A stretch of DNA of 64,000 nucleotides from Enteractinococcus helveticum (GTDB lineage Bacteria > Actinomycetota > Actinomycetes > Actinomycetales > Micrococcaceae): positions 1 to 64,000 of the forward strand of contig NZ_LXEY01000005.1 of NCBI RefSeq assembly GCF_001657475.1, in the 5' to 3' direction. Of the stretch, positions 51,625 to 60,921 are shown piece after piece. A program made the position numbers and the translations under genes. Within the stretch, counting starts at the first letter, position 1, and the number at the start of each line of letters is the position of its first letter. The notes beneath the pieces are model-generated. The model searched no databases. It was not told the DNA's origin and saw only the letters and a program-made list of their open reading frames with translations.

Positions 51625-52260
51625 CTAGCCCGCAACACCATAAAGTCGGTCACCGGCATCGCCAAGACCCGGCACAATATAGGCATTCTCGTCCAGGTGG
51701 TCGTCAATGGCTGCAATGTAGAGATTCATGTCAATATCATTGAGATTCTCTTGCAGGTACTGCAGTCCCTCGGGGGCTGCCAGCAAACAAATCGCCGAGA
51801 CCTGGCGTGCATTGCGCTTATACAAGAAGCGACAGGCTTCGGCCAGTGTGCCACCGGTTGCCAGCATCGGATCTAGTAAGAATACATGTCGCCCGGTGAG
51901 GTCTTTTGGCAGGCGTTCAGCGTAGGTAACAATGTTCAACGTTTCGTCATCACGGATCATGCCTAGGAAGCCAACTTCGGCCGTCGGCGCCATACGAACC
52001 ATGCCGTCCAGCATCCCCAATCCCGCTCGCAGAATCGGTACGACCAATGGGCGCGGTTTGGCGATTTCCTTGCCGGTCGTTGCGGTCACCGGAGTCTGGA
52101 TATCGACGTCGACCACCGCAAGATCCCGGGTCGCCTCGTACGCCAATAACATGACGAGTTCTTCGGTAACCTGACGGAAAATCATCGACGGCGTTTCCTG
52201 TTTACGAAGGACCGTGAGTTTATGTGCCAGCAATGGGTGATCGATGTGATGAACTTGCAT
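51625..52260 (-). CDS. upp: Uracil phosphoribosyltransferase
   Basis: A 211-residue salvage enzyme making UMP from uracil and PRPP. PRPP-binding segments are VPILRAGLGM and LLDPMLATGGT, with the uracil site YIVPGLGDAGDRLYG near the C-terminus. The ATG has no ribosome site; TAAACT ends 6 nt upstream, indicating a leaderless mRNA. It is divergent from tadA across only 35 bp. Confidence 0.94.
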   Translation of the reverse strand: MQVHHIDHPLLAHKLTVLRKQETPSMIFRQVTEELVMLLAYEATRDLAVVDVDIQTPVTATTGKEIAKPRPLVVPILRAGLGMLDGMVRMAPTAEVGFLGMIRDDETLNIVTYAERLPKDLTGRHVFLLDPMLATGGTLAEACRFLYKRNARQVSAICLLAAPEGLQYLQENLNDIDMNLYIAAIDDHLDENAYIVPGLGDAGDRLYGVAG

Positions 52261-52787
<527 letters not shown>

Positions 52788-52789
52788 TT

Positions 52790-52818
52790 TTAGTTTTCAT
52801 GGCCCCATCGGGTATACT
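52790..52818 (+). promoter_or_regulatory. Promoter of tRNA-Ser(CGA)
   Basis: TTAGTT (52790-52795), 17 nt, TATACT (52813-52818), 19 nt before the tRNA. Confidence 0.55.
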
Positions 52819-52837
52819 TGGTCGGGTGTAAACACAC

Positions 52838-52925
52838 GGTAGCGTGTCCGAGCGGCCGAAGGTGAAGCACTCGAAATGCTTTGTACGGCAACCCCGTACC
52901 GAGGGTTCAAATCCCTCCGCTACCG
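52838..52925 (+). tRNA. tRNA-Ser (anticodon CGA)
   Basis: An 88-nt class II tRNA: acceptor GGTAGCG/CGCTACC, anticodon stem AAGCA/TGCTT with loop CTCGAAA (CGA), long variable arm, T arm GAGGG-TTCAAAT-CCCTC. Confidence 0.95.
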
Positions 52926-52931
52926 CTGAAC

Positions 52932-52976
52932 AGAAAGCTCCTCCATCGTTGATATTGCAACGGGTAGGAGCTTTCT
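52932..52976 (+). terminator. Terminator of tRNA-Ser(CGA)
   Basis: AGAAAGCTCCT (52932-52942) pairs with AGGAGCTTTCT (52966-52976), with inner CGTTG/CAACG stem, followed by TTTTTT. Confidence 0.88.
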
Positions 52977-53101
52977 TTTTTCTCAGTCCCCTTTCCTTGG
53001 GCGCATTCTGGGCTTAAAGTTTTCGATTACAGTGTCATCTACATGTCATAACGACGACAACCCACGTCACTGATGAGGCACGAGAAATAAGGGACGGCTA
53101 C

Positions 53102-54265
53102 ATGAATAGCTCAGCTGCAGCGTCAACCATAGCGGAGCGTCTGCTCGCTGGTCCCAGAGGCCGCCGGTTCTTACTGGAATATGCGTTGGCTTCGGAACTC
53201 GCACAGAATCCGGTCCGTAGTGAAGAGTCCTTCGGACCTGCGGCATTCGACGCCGCCTACCGCCTGGATCCGGCTGTTATCAGCGGGAGCGCACGCAGGC
53301 TGCAATCAGTATTTGGAGAAGTTACCGAAGAGCCCGATACGCCGATGGTCACTCCCGCCGAAGCCGCAGAGCGCTTGGACATGGTCGAGCTGTTGGACCC
53401 CACTCCGAAAACTCTACGAAGTGCCCTAGCAGTCGCTGTAGACAACGCTCGCTACTGGCAGGAACCTGATGGTGACGACGTGCTCGCGGCAACACCCGAT
53501 ATGCGACATGCCCTCCGGCGCGTGGCCGAACATATCGCAGCCTCACCACTGGCAGCTTGGTGGTGGACTCCGGTTGATCGGTTTACACAACACTGCGTGT
53601 TATGGGAGGGTGCCGCACCAGTCAGCATTCCTGACGACGTGCATGCAACATTACTTGCGGCCCGTGATCAGCAATGGGCTGACGAGCGCGTGGCTCTCCA
53701 GGAACGCGATCCGGACCCAACTGCCAACTGGAGCGATGAATGGTGGTCCCGCCCACCGGTCACTATGCCGTCATCGGCGCGCAAGTTGTTTGACGATAGC
53801 CCTGCTGGCCTGTGGTTCGTCGAGGACAGCTTCGGCTGGGAACAAGCACAAAGCATGAGACTGCTCGTGTCGGATGACGATTCTGTGTTCGAGATTAGAG
53901 ATGCTTCCGACTGGGCACAGCTGTGTGCACGGTTTCCGATGGACGTCACCGCGCAGAAACGCCACGATTGGTACCGAACCACGGGACGAATAGGCCGGTG
54001 GATAATTCCCGACTGGGTGCAGGTTGCAGAACATTATGACGCCGTACATCTTCAGGTTGGTGCGTACCTCTCGGCTGCTGGTGTTGCCATCCCCGTCGAC
54101 GACGTCACTGATTCCGCCAGTGTGATCGCCGGCTGGGACCCCGATAGGACCTATTGGTTTTCCTCCAACGTTGCTTACGACTACGAACGCATCGGGTGGT
54201 TGCTCGTTGAAGATGGCGTCGACATGGTGTGGAAGCCAATGTCAGCCCAGGAGACACATACCTGA
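53102..54265 (+). CDS. Conserved hypothetical actinobacterial protein
   Basis: A 387-residue soluble protein rich in Trp and Asp, function unknown. The N-terminus AERLLAGPRGRRFLLEYALA resembles a family of uncharacterised actinobacterial proteins. The middle has a WWWTPVDRFTQHCVLWEG segment, and the C-terminal half includes SVIAGWDPDRTYWF. No catalytic motif is apparent. It is transcribed alone, convergent with the trunk protein at 54373; a partnership with it is possible but not shown. Confidence 0.7.
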   Translation: MNSSAAASTIAERLLAGPRGRRFLLEYALASELAQNPVRSEESFGPAAFDAAYRLDPAVISGSARRLQSVFGEVTEEPDTPMVTPAEAAERLDMVELLDPTPKTLRSALAVAVDNARYWQEPDGDDVLAATPDMRHALRRVAEHIAASPLAAWWWTPVDRFTQHCVLWEGAAPVSIPDDVHATLLAARDQQWADERVALQERDPDPTANWSDEWWSRPPVTMPSSARKLFDDSPAGLWFVEDSFGWEQAQSMRLLVSDDDSVFEIRDASDWAQLCARFPMDVTAQKRHDWYRTTGRIGRWIIPDWVQVAEHYDAVHLQVGAYLSAAGVAIPVDDVTDSASVIAGWDPDRTYWFSSNVAYDYERIGWLLVEDGVDMVWKPMSAQETHT

Positions 54266-54372
54266 TTCGGTTGGCAGTCATGGTCTAGAGGACACGAGCA
54301 TGCACAGCGCATTGGCTCATGGCAGCCGTAATTCTGGTTTGAGCTCCCTCACATAGTTCGATCTGACCGGGT

Positions 54373-55668
54373 TTAGTCGATTTGCTCCGAAGGCTGGATA
54401 TCGGCATCACCTTCGTCGGCTTCGGTATCTTCTGGTGGATGGTTCGGGAAATAGCTGTCGCCCGGAATGATTTCACGCTGCTCGGCACGGTCATTTTCAA
54501 CCTGCATGAGTTCCAAACTATCGCCTGGTGCGCACCCACCGACGGCTCCCACTTTGTATTTGTCAGCGCCTGGGATGACTTCACGGTCTGCCCGGCGCTG
54601 GCGCTCTTCGTCCTGGAGAGCAAAGATGTCGCCGGGGGCACAGCCGCCAACGGCTGTAGCCCGAGCGGCGTACGGGATCCCCTCAAGGTTGCCAAAAATC
54701 TGCGGTAACGCGTGCACCACAGTGTTCTGCTGGCCAGAGTCACCGGGGGTTAGGCCGTGCCACCACTCGTTGATGGTCACCGGATCGATCAAGTGCAGCT
54801 GGTTGGCTAAGGCCGGAGACGACTCGAACAACTTGGCCAGTTGCTCTTGGTCGAGACGCTTCAATAGTTGCGGGTCAGACATCGCCGGGACTAGAGCTGA
54901 CGCAGCCATGCCATTCAACACGGAATCCAGCAGCCCCACCCCGCCGGCGACCTCAAATGCATCGGCAATGTAATAGATCCATTGGGCATCGGTTTCACAT
55001 TCGACAAGATAGTCTGCAAACCCGTTCAGCAGGGTAAAAGAATCGACAGTAACCCAGGAACAGGTGGTACGGAATGCAGACCAGGCCGACTGCAGGGTTG
55101 AAAGCTCTTCATCCAGGATCCGGTTACAGCTTTGACTCGTGGCCACAAACCCGCGCAGCAGATTGGGGCGGGCAGAACTGGTGTCTTCCGAGCTTCCGCC
55201 GCTCGTACGGATCCTGCCCCTCGGTTCGAAGTTTGCCGTGATTGTGGGTGGGGTAATTGGGGTTTCCGATGGCTTATTCATCCACCGGTCAACGATGGGT
55301 ACCCCGTGGGCAACAAAGGGATTCAGCCCCGCTGAAGCACCGCCCGCAGTAAAAGCATCCCACAGTGGCTGGCGCTGCTCCCACTCAGCCAAGTCATCAA
55401 GGCGTTGCTGTTCCTTTTGTGCCTGAGCTTTTGCTGTACTGATCTGCGTGCTCAGACTGAACAAGACATTGACCAACACATTGGCATCCGTGGCTGCATC
55501 ATCAGCGGCTTGAATAAAAAGTTCCTTGTACGCACCAGCGAAATCAACCAGCGCATGCTCGACGGCATCTGAACGCTCCTGCCGCTGTCGCTCCACCCGC
55601 TCCTGAGTCTGTTCGATGGTCCTAATCAGATTGACTGCAGTCGACTCATAAAAGTCAAGAGTACGCAC
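54373..55668 (-). CDS. Type VII-like polymorphic-toxin trunk without toxin domain, GGCAPGD repeats at the C-terminus
   Basis: A 431-residue protein. The first ~110 residues are helical (FYESTAVNLIRTIEQTQERV, then DFAGAYKELFIQAADDAATD), like WXG-type leader modules of actinobacterial polymorphic toxins. A middle block (TTCSWVTVDSFTLLNGFADY, DAQWIYYIADAFEVAGG) and INEWWHGLTP plus FGNLEGIPYAARA match the linker before DUF1023 or toxin domains. Instead of a catalytic domain, two tail repeats follow, each with AVGGCAPGD (54628-54654 and 54520-54546) and a later IPG. Start is GTG with no Shine-Dalgarno. Function unknown. Confidence 0.7.
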   Translation of the reverse strand: MRTLDFYESTAVNLIRTIEQTQERVERQRQERSDAVEHALVDFAGAYKELFIQAADDAATDANVLVNVLFSLSTQISTAKAQAQKEQQRLDDLAEWEQRQPLWDAFTAGGASAGLNPFVAHGVPIVDRWMNKPSETPITPPTITANFEPRGRIRTSGGSSEDTSSARPNLLRGFVATSQSCNRILDEELSTLQSAWSAFRTTCSWVTVDSFTLLNGFADYLVECETDAQWIYYIADAFEVAGGVGLLDSVLNGMAASALVPAMSDPQLLKRLDQEQLAKLFESSPALANQLHLIDPVTINEWWHGLTPGDSGQQNTVVHALPQIFGNLEGIPYAARATAVGGCAPGDIFALQDEERQRRADREVIPGADKYKVGAVGGCAPGDSLELMQVENDRAEQREIIPGDSYFPNHPPEDTEADEGDADIQPSEQID

Positions 55669-55848
55669 AAAAGCCTATAGCTCCGAAAATATCGTAAAGC
55701 TTGTGTGATCCAGGAGGAGAGATCGACACCACGATTAGCCTGGCAGTGTCAGCTGAGCAAGACAAATCACCCGCGCAAGTTCAGCATGAAAACGCAGGGC
55801 TACAATACGCTTCGTTTCCATCAAGATCCGGAGAGGGTTTGGATGAGA

Positions 55849-56196
55849 CTATTTGAGTTCCTCCACAATGCTGTTGCCTGTTTCAGGCCGAGACTCCCAG
55901 GCCCATGACTCATGCAAACGCACACGACCGTCGTCAAGAATCTCTACGGTTGAATCGCAAACTCCCGTGGACGTTTCTTTGCTGGTGCTCAGATGTGCAT
56001 AGCGGAAGTGCAGCTTCTCGCCGCGGCGGGTGCCCACCAGGTAGCCACGAATAATTGAGCCGCCTGAGTATTCAGCCCAAATAATGTCTTGGTCCTGGTG
56101 ATAGGTAAAGATCGTTGATTGCCCGACTTCACCGGACGACGAGTTCTCTACACCAGCAAATATTCGCCCCTCGAGCGATACAGCTTCAGCATCCAT
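55849..56196 (-). CDS. Conserved small protein, often annotated as N-acetylglutamate synthase-like
   Basis: A 115-residue beta-rich protein with segments FTYHQDQDIIWAEYSGGSII and RVRLHESWAWESRPETGNS. This matches a widespread small family whose label 'N-acetylglutamate synthase' is doubtful since no GNAT motifs are present. ATG has GGTGAGG upstream. It is followed by no close neighbour; the metallophosphoesterase gene lies upstream on the same strand. Confidence 0.65.
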   Translation of the reverse strand: MDAEAVSLEGRIFAGVENSSSGEVGQSTIFTYHQDQDIIWAEYSGGSIIRGYLVGTRRGEKLHFRYAHLSTSKETSTGVCDSTVEILDDGRVRLHESWAWESRPETGNSIVEELK

Positions 56197-56254
56197 GGCC
56201 TCACCCTAACAGCAAATAAGGTAGTCAAAGCTGACAACGCCCTTGGGTTGCGCT

Positions 56255-56851
56255 TCATGCACCGCCAATGTTGTCCGCCTCTAAGAGAGCCATCACTTCG
56301 TGTAGTTTTGCTGGCCTGCCCCAGGCATCCCAGGAAACACATACCTGATTTGGTCGGGCCACATCCGTTGGTGCTGGTTGGTGAGTGTGACCGTGAATGA
56401 GCGGGAGCCCATAGTCCCGGAGTCGCCACTGGTTAAAGCGCTGCTCTACCGTGTGGTCGCCCGTATACGGGAAGTGGGATAGCAAGACGTCGCCACGATT
56501 GTGCCGGATCTTGGCAAAGGGCAACACCGACGTAAAAACTCCGAAATATTTTGACTGTTCTTTATGGGCATGCCGGTGCATGGGATGACAGGTATCATGA
56601 TTACCTGAAACGAGATGCATGATAGCCCCGGTCTTAGACTGAACGTGTTGCAACAAGGAAAGCGCATGGTCGCGACGGGAGCTCCACCCCATCAAGTCAC
56701 CAAGAATCCATAGCGTGGAATCTTCAAGCACGGTACTGATCACAGTTTCCACGATCATCTCATCGTAGTCATTCACGTTGCTGTAGCCGCGATTTCTGGC
56801 GACAAGTTCGTCCCCTAAATGCAAGTCAGCGGTGAAATACATTCTGCTCAT
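56255..56851 (-). CDS. Calcineurin-like metallophosphoesterase
   Basis: A 198-residue phosphoesterase. Metal-binding motifs are in order: DLHLG (D-x-H), LWILGDLMG (GD), VSGNHDTCHP (GNHD), LLSHFPY (H) and IHGHTHQP (GHTH). It belongs to the small YfcE/MJ0936-like group, with targets such as phosphodiesters. No partner gene suggests a specific substrate. ATG is assumed at 56851; a possible upstream start was not seen. Confidence 0.88.
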   Translation of the reverse strand: MSRMYFTADLHLGDELVARNRGYSNVNDYDEMIVETVISTVLEDSTLWILGDLMGWSSRRDHALSLLQHVQSKTGAIMHLVSGNHDTCHPMHRHAHKEQSKYFGVFTSVLPFAKIRHNRGDVLLSHFPYTGDHTVEQRFNQWRLRDYGLPLIHGHTHQPAPTDVARPNQVCVSWDAWGRPAKLHEVMALLEADNIGGA

Positions 56852-57067
56852 GTGGTGATTCCTTCGCCACGATCGTGGCGCGCTTCTGGCACCACGGTAT
56901 TGACTCTATTCTCCGACATTGGTGTCAGGTACTTCTAGGCCAACGAGCACTATTCACGGGGAACGCGTTTGTTGCTGTGCTCACCAGCCCGATTATCAGG
57001 GCGTAGAACTTGAGGGGAATATGCACCGAAATACCACGTTTTCGATGAAATAGGACCCTGATTTTCG

Positions 57068-57096
57068 TAGACACAGTTAGCAGCATGCGGTAAAAT
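57068..57096 (+). promoter_or_regulatory. Strong promoter of a candidate small RNA
   Basis: TAGACA (57068-57073), 17 nt, TAAAAT (57091-57096). It is one of the best promoter matches in the window, yet no open frame follows; a terminator is found 85 nt on. Confidence 0.6.
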
Positions 57097-57102
57097 TATC
57101 AG

Positions 57103-57231
57103 TGAGGGAAAAGGAAATCAGAGGTGAAAATCAGATTTAGAATTCCCTCGCGAAAGCCCTAACGGGTAATCGGAAAGGCCAGCGGTCACCGGAAGAAAGA
57201 AATTTTCTCCAAAGGTGACCGCTAGTTTTTT
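57103..57231 (+). ncRNA. Candidate small RNA, ~130 nt
   Basis: A promoter at 57068-57096 and an intrinsic terminator at 57181-57231 bracket about 130 nt with no coding potential. Internal structure: GTGAGGGAA pairs with TTCCCTCGC (one G-U), enclosing two AATCAGA repeats; a CCC-TAAC-GGG hairpin follows. It does not match tmRNA, RNase P, SRP RNA or the 6C family as I know them. It runs antisense to nothing annotated and convergent to prpC, so it is likely a trans-acting or regulatory RNA. Confidence 0.5.
57181..57231 (+). terminator. Terminator of the candidate small RNA
   Basis: AGCGGTCACC (57181-57190) pairs perfectly with GGTGACCGCT (57214-57223); AGTTTTTT follows at 57224-57231. Confidence 0.85.
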
Positions 57232-57259
57232 GTCCAGACTCTGTTAGATCAGAGAGTCA

Positions 57260-57299
57260 AAAGCCGCGAACCCCTGTGCTTGCAGGGATCCGCGGCTTT
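57260..57299 (-). terminator. Terminator after prpC
   Basis: AAAGCCGCG (57260-57268) pairs with CGCGGCTTT (57291-57299), with an inner CCCTG/CAGGG stem. On the minus strand it is followed by TTTGACTC. Confidence 0.8.
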
Positions 57300-57318
57300 C
57301 AGTATGCCGTTGTCAGGC

Positions 57319-58458
57319 TTAGATTTCGCGCTGGTCTGGGCCGTTGTAGGCAGACAGTGGGCGAATCAGTGCGTTGTCAGCACGCTGTTCGATAATGTGA
57401 GCGGTCCACCCGGTAATGCGCGAGGCAATGAAGATCGGGGTGAACATTTCGGTGTCGAAGCCCATCAGGTGATAGGTCGGACCGGCCGGGTAGTCGAGGT
57501 TTGGCAGAATGTTCTTGGCCTCGGTCATGGCGTTTTCCAGACCGTCGTAGAGGCCCAGGATCTCGTGTCGACCGTAGTAGTCGATCATCCGATCTAGTGC
57601 TGCCTTCATGGATGGCACACGCGAATCACCAGATTTGTATACGCGGTGACCGAAGCCCATAATCTTCTTCTTTTCGGCCAGGGCAGCTTCCATCCATGCC
57701 TTGGCGCGTTCGGCAGCCGATTCACGGGATTCGTTTTCGTCAATACCGATGTCATGGAACGTGTGCATCACGGCTTCATTTGCGCCACCGTGCAGGTTAC
57801 CCTTCAGCGCACCGATTGCACCGGTGACCGCCGAGTGCAGATCCGACTCAGTTGAGGTAATGACCCGTGCCGTGAAAGTCGAAGCGTTGAACGAGTGCTC
57901 AGCATAGAGGACCATCGAGACGCGGAATGCATCGACAACTTCTTCTGCTGGTTCTTCCCCGAAGGTCATCCACAAAAAGTTCTGTGCATAGTCCAGGTCG
58001 TCGCGTGGTTCAATAACGTCCATGCCACGACGACGGCGCTGATCATAAGCAACAACAGCGGGGAATGCGGCAAAGAGTTCTTTGGCTTTGCGCAGCTCGA
58101 CCGACGGGTCGGAGTTTTCGGCGTCGTCGTGACGAGCACCGATCACCGAAACCGCGGTGCGGGCAACGTCCATCGGGTGGGCATCTTTTGGCAGCAGGTC
58201 GATCGCGGCCTTGACAGCCGGATCCAGGGCGCGATTGGCGCGTTCCAGCTTGATGAAGTCATCCAGTTGCTCTTGGGTTGGCAGTTCGCCATGCCACAGC
58301 AGCATGGCAACTTCTTCAAAGGATTTTTTGCTGGCCAGATCTTGTACCGGATAGCCGCGATACAGCAGCGAGTTGGTGTCTGGGTTGACTTTGGAAATGG
58401 CGGTGGAATCGGCAACAACGCCGACTAGGCCTTTTCTGATCTCTTCAGTCATGGACAT
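57319..58458 (-). CDS. prpC: 2-methylcitrate synthase
   Basis: A 379-residue citrate-synthase-family enzyme condensing propionyl-CoA with oxaloacetate. Catalytic His in GNLHGGANEA and in GFGHRVYKSGDSR, Asp in MGFDTEMFTPIF. The short N-terminus and the RRRRGMDVIEPRDDLDYAQ segment fit PrpC rather than long GltA. GAGGAG precedes the ATG. Downstream of prpB by 15 nt in the prpDBC operon. It may retain some citrate synthase activity. Confidence 0.92.
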   Translation of the reverse strand: MSMTEEIRKGLVGVVADSTAISKVNPDTNSLLYRGYPVQDLASKKSFEEVAMLLWHGELPTQEQLDDFIKLERANRALDPAVKAAIDLLPKDAHPMDVARTAVSVIGARHDDAENSDPSVELRKAKELFAAFPAVVAYDQRRRRGMDVIEPRDDLDYAQNFLWMTFGEEPAEEVVDAFRVSMVLYAEHSFNASTFTARVITSTESDLHSAVTGAIGALKGNLHGGANEAVMHTFHDIGIDENESRESAAERAKAWMEAALAEKKKIMGFGHRVYKSGDSRVPSMKAALDRMIDYYGRHEILGLYDGLENAMTEAKNILPNLDYPAGPTYHLMGFDTEMFTPIFIASRITGWTAHIIEQRADNALIRPLSAYNGPDQREI

Positions 58459-58473
58459 GGTTCTCCTCGGGGT

Positions 58474-59403
58474 TTAGAGGTTTTCGGCGTTGGCTTGAGT
58501 ATCCAGGCCGGGCACTTCGAAGTTGAAGATCCCGGAGTCAAATGCGTTGTAGTCCTCGTAGGCCACCAGTTCATACAGTCTTGCACGAGTCAGCATCTGA
58601 TCGACATAGGCATCCTGTGTGCCGTTGGCGGTGATGGTATCCAGCACACGCTCGGCGGCACCCATGGCACTGCGTAACAGCGTGACCGGGTAGATAATCA
58701 TGGCCACGCCGACGTCGGCGAGTTGCTGGCGGGTGAACAGTTCAGATTTGCCGAACTCGGTCATATTTGCCAACACAGGAACATCGACGGCGTTGGTGAT
58801 CGCTTCGAATTCGGACAGGTCCTTCATCGCTTCCGGGAAGATCGCATCCGCCCCGGCATCCACCATGGCACGTGCTCGCTCGATGGCTGCGTCCAGCCCG
58901 TTGATGCCCCGGATATCTGTGCGTGCCATGATGAGGAAGTTGTCATCAATGCGCGCGTCGGCGGCGGCAGCGATCCGCTGGGTCATGGTCGCGGTGTCCA
59001 CGACGGTCTTGCCATCGAGGTGGCCACAGCGTTTGGGCAGGACTTGGTCTTCGATGTGCATCCCGGCCAGGCCGGCGTGTTCCAGTTCCTGGATGGTACG
59101 AGCCAGGTTCATGGGTTCACCGAAGCCGGTGTCGGCATCCACCAGCGCGGGCAGATCTGTCATGCGGGCGATCTGGCCGGCGCGGGCTGCCACCTCCGGT
59201 AGCGTGGTTAGGCCAATGTCGGGCAGGCCCAGATCGTTGGCCAGCACGGCCCCGGAGATGTAGACGCCGTCGAAGTTTTTTTCTTCGATCAGCCGGGCGC
59301 TCAACGGGTTGAATGCGCCCGGGAACTGGCGTGCCGCTCCGGGGGTGAGCATCTTGCGTAAGGCAACCCGCTTGTCGGCGGGGCTGACTTTTGAGTACAG
59401 CAT
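58474..59403 (-). CDS. prpB: Methylisocitrate lyase
   Basis: A 309-residue enzyme of the isocitrate-lyase superfamily that cleaves 2-methylisocitrate into pyruvate and succinate. The signature PKRCGHLDGK carries the catalytic Cys; Mg ligands lie in DADTGFG and HIEDQ. ATG directly abuts the prpD stop (TAAATG). The next gene is prpC. Confidence 0.93.
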   Translation of the reverse strand: MLYSKVSPADKRVALRKMLTPGAARQFPGAFNPLSARLIEEKNFDGVYISGAVLANDLGLPDIGLTTLPEVAARAGQIARMTDLPALVDADTGFGEPMNLARTIQELEHAGLAGMHIEDQVLPKRCGHLDGKTVVDTATMTQRIAAAADARIDDNFLIMARTDIRGINGLDAAIERARAMVDAGADAIFPEAMKDLSEFEAITNAVDVPVLANMTEFGKSELFTRQQLADVGVAMIIYPVTLLRSAMGAAERVLDTITANGTQDAYVDQMLTRARLYELVAYEDYNAFDSGIFNFEVPGLDTQANAENL

Positions 59404-60921
59404 TTAGAAGAGTCCCTTCGGGGCGTCTGCCGGATTGATGTATCCGGGTTTGGCAACCACGTTGAGCTGATCGAGTTCACCAGCTTTGAGTTCATCAAGG
59501 CGCGCAACGACATCCAAAAAGCGTGTGATCTCCGCCTCTTCCACAATACCTTCTGCCAGGGTGCGCAATTTGTTGATGTACTGTTCGCGACCAAATGGAC
59601 GGGCACCTAGTGGGTGGGCGTCAGCCACAGCGATTTCGTCGGTAATGACGGTACCGTCTTTCAGCGTGATTTCTACCGAGCCACCGAAGGCTTTTTCGTT
59701 GAGATCCAGCGAGTGATAACGGCGGGTCCATTCTGGGTCTTCGACCGTGGAGACCTTGTGCCACAGTTCAACGGTGTCTGGGCGCTGGGCGCGTTCTGGG
59801 GCATAGGAATCGACGTGGTGCCAGCTGCCGTCCTGTAAGGCAACCGCAAAGATGTACATGATCGAGTGGTCCAGGGTCTCACGCGAGGCGTTGGGGTCCA
59901 TCTTTTCTGGGTCATTGGCCCCGGTACCGATCACATAGTGGGTGTGGTGGGAGGTCTTGATCAGAATTGATTCGACATTGGCCGGATCGGTGGCCTCCGG
60001 GTGTTCAGTATGCAGCTTGCGGGCCAGGTCAATCCAGGCCTGGGCTTGGTATTCGGCCGAGTGTTCCTTGGTGTAGGTGTCTAAGATGGCGCGTTTTGCT
60101 TCGCCTTGTTCTGGCAGTGGGACGCTGTAGCAGGCATCCGGGCCGTCGAGCAGCCAGGCGATGAAGCCGTCTTCACCTTCATAAATTGGGACCGGTGAGG
60201 TCTGGCCGCGCAGTGCACGGTCAATGGATTCTACGGCCATCTTGGCGGCAAATGCTGGTGCATGGGCTTTCCACGTGGAGATTTCGCCTTTACGCGACTG
60301 TCGCGTTGCGGTGGTGGTGTGTAGGGCCTGGCCGACAGCTTGGAAAATGGTTTCGACATCGGCGCCCAGCAGGGTGCCCAGACCAGCGGCTGCGGATGGA
60401 CCGAGGTGTGCGACGTGGTCAATCTTGTGCTCGTGCAGGCAAATCGCCTTGACCAGGTTGACCTGGATCTCATAACCGGTGGCAATACCGCGGATCAGAT
60501 CGTGACCGGATTTTCCGGCGTGTTCGGCGGCCGCCAGAATTGCTGGGATGTTGTCGCCGGGGTGGGAGTAGTCTGCTGCCAGGAAGGTGTCGTGGTAATC
60601 GAGTTCACGAACCGCCACACCGTTGGCCCAGGCTGCCCACTCTGGCGACACTTTTTCTTCGATACCGAAGACCGAAGCACCGGTGCCGTTGGTTGTTGGT
60701 GCGTGGGTCACGGCCTGGGAGCGTGCCGAGATGATTGGCGCGCGATTCAGCGATGCAACGGCAACCGAAGCGTTATCGATGATGCGGTTGATAATCATCT
60801 CTTTGACTTCGTCGGTGACTTCGACGTCGTCGGCGGCGACTTTGGCAATCTTATATGCCAGTTGGTCTTCGCGCGGCAGGTTCTCGGCGGATGGGTAGAC
60901 GCGTACTTCGTGGTTAATCAT
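59404..60921 (-). CDS. prpD: 2-methylcitrate dehydratase
   Basis: A 505-residue MmgE/PrpD enzyme that dehydrates 2-methylcitrate to 2-methyl-cis-aconitate. Typical segments: [61 protein letters not shown] and [20 protein letters not shown] has AAGGGAC and overlaps the GntR gene by 8 nt. First structural gene of the operon. The rehydration step needs aconitase from elsewhere. Confidence 0.93.
   Translation of the reverse strand: MINHEVRVYPSAENLPREDQLAYKIAKVAADDVEVTDEVKEMIINRIIDNASVAVASLNRAPIISARSQAVTHAPTTNGTGASVFGIEEKVSPEWAAWANGVAVRELDYHDTFLAADYSHPGDNIPAILAAAEHAGKSGHDLIRGIATGYEIQVNLVKAICLHEHKIDHVAHLGPSAAAGLGTLLGADVETIFQAVGQALHTTTATRQSRKGEISTWKAHAPAFAAKMAVESIDRALRGQTSPVPIYEGEDGFIAWLLDGPDACYSVPLPEQGEAKRAILDTYTKEHSAEYQAQAWIDLARKLHTEHPEATDPANVESILIKTSHHTHYVIGTGANDPEKMDPNASRETLDHSIMYIFAVALQDGSWHHVDSYAPERAQRPDTVELWHKVSTVEDPEWTRRYHSLDLNEKAFGGSVEITLKDGTVITDEIAVADAHPLGARPFGREQYINKLRTLAEGIVEEAEITRFLDVVARLDELKAGELDQLNVVAKPGYINPADAPKGLF

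Noticed and set aside
54520-54654. Reading the two GGCAPGD units as a RiPP precursor tail
   Set aside because: No leader-peptide pattern, protease or modifying enzyme is encoded nearby; kept as an unexplained repeat.
57103-57231. Identification of the small RNA as c-di-GMP riboswitch
   Set aside because: A few short strings resemble it, but the order of conserved elements is wrong and no gene follows the terminator.
57319-58458. Assignment as housekeeping citrate synthase (gltA)
   Set aside because: Position inside prpDBC, short length and motifs favour 2-methylcitrate synthase.
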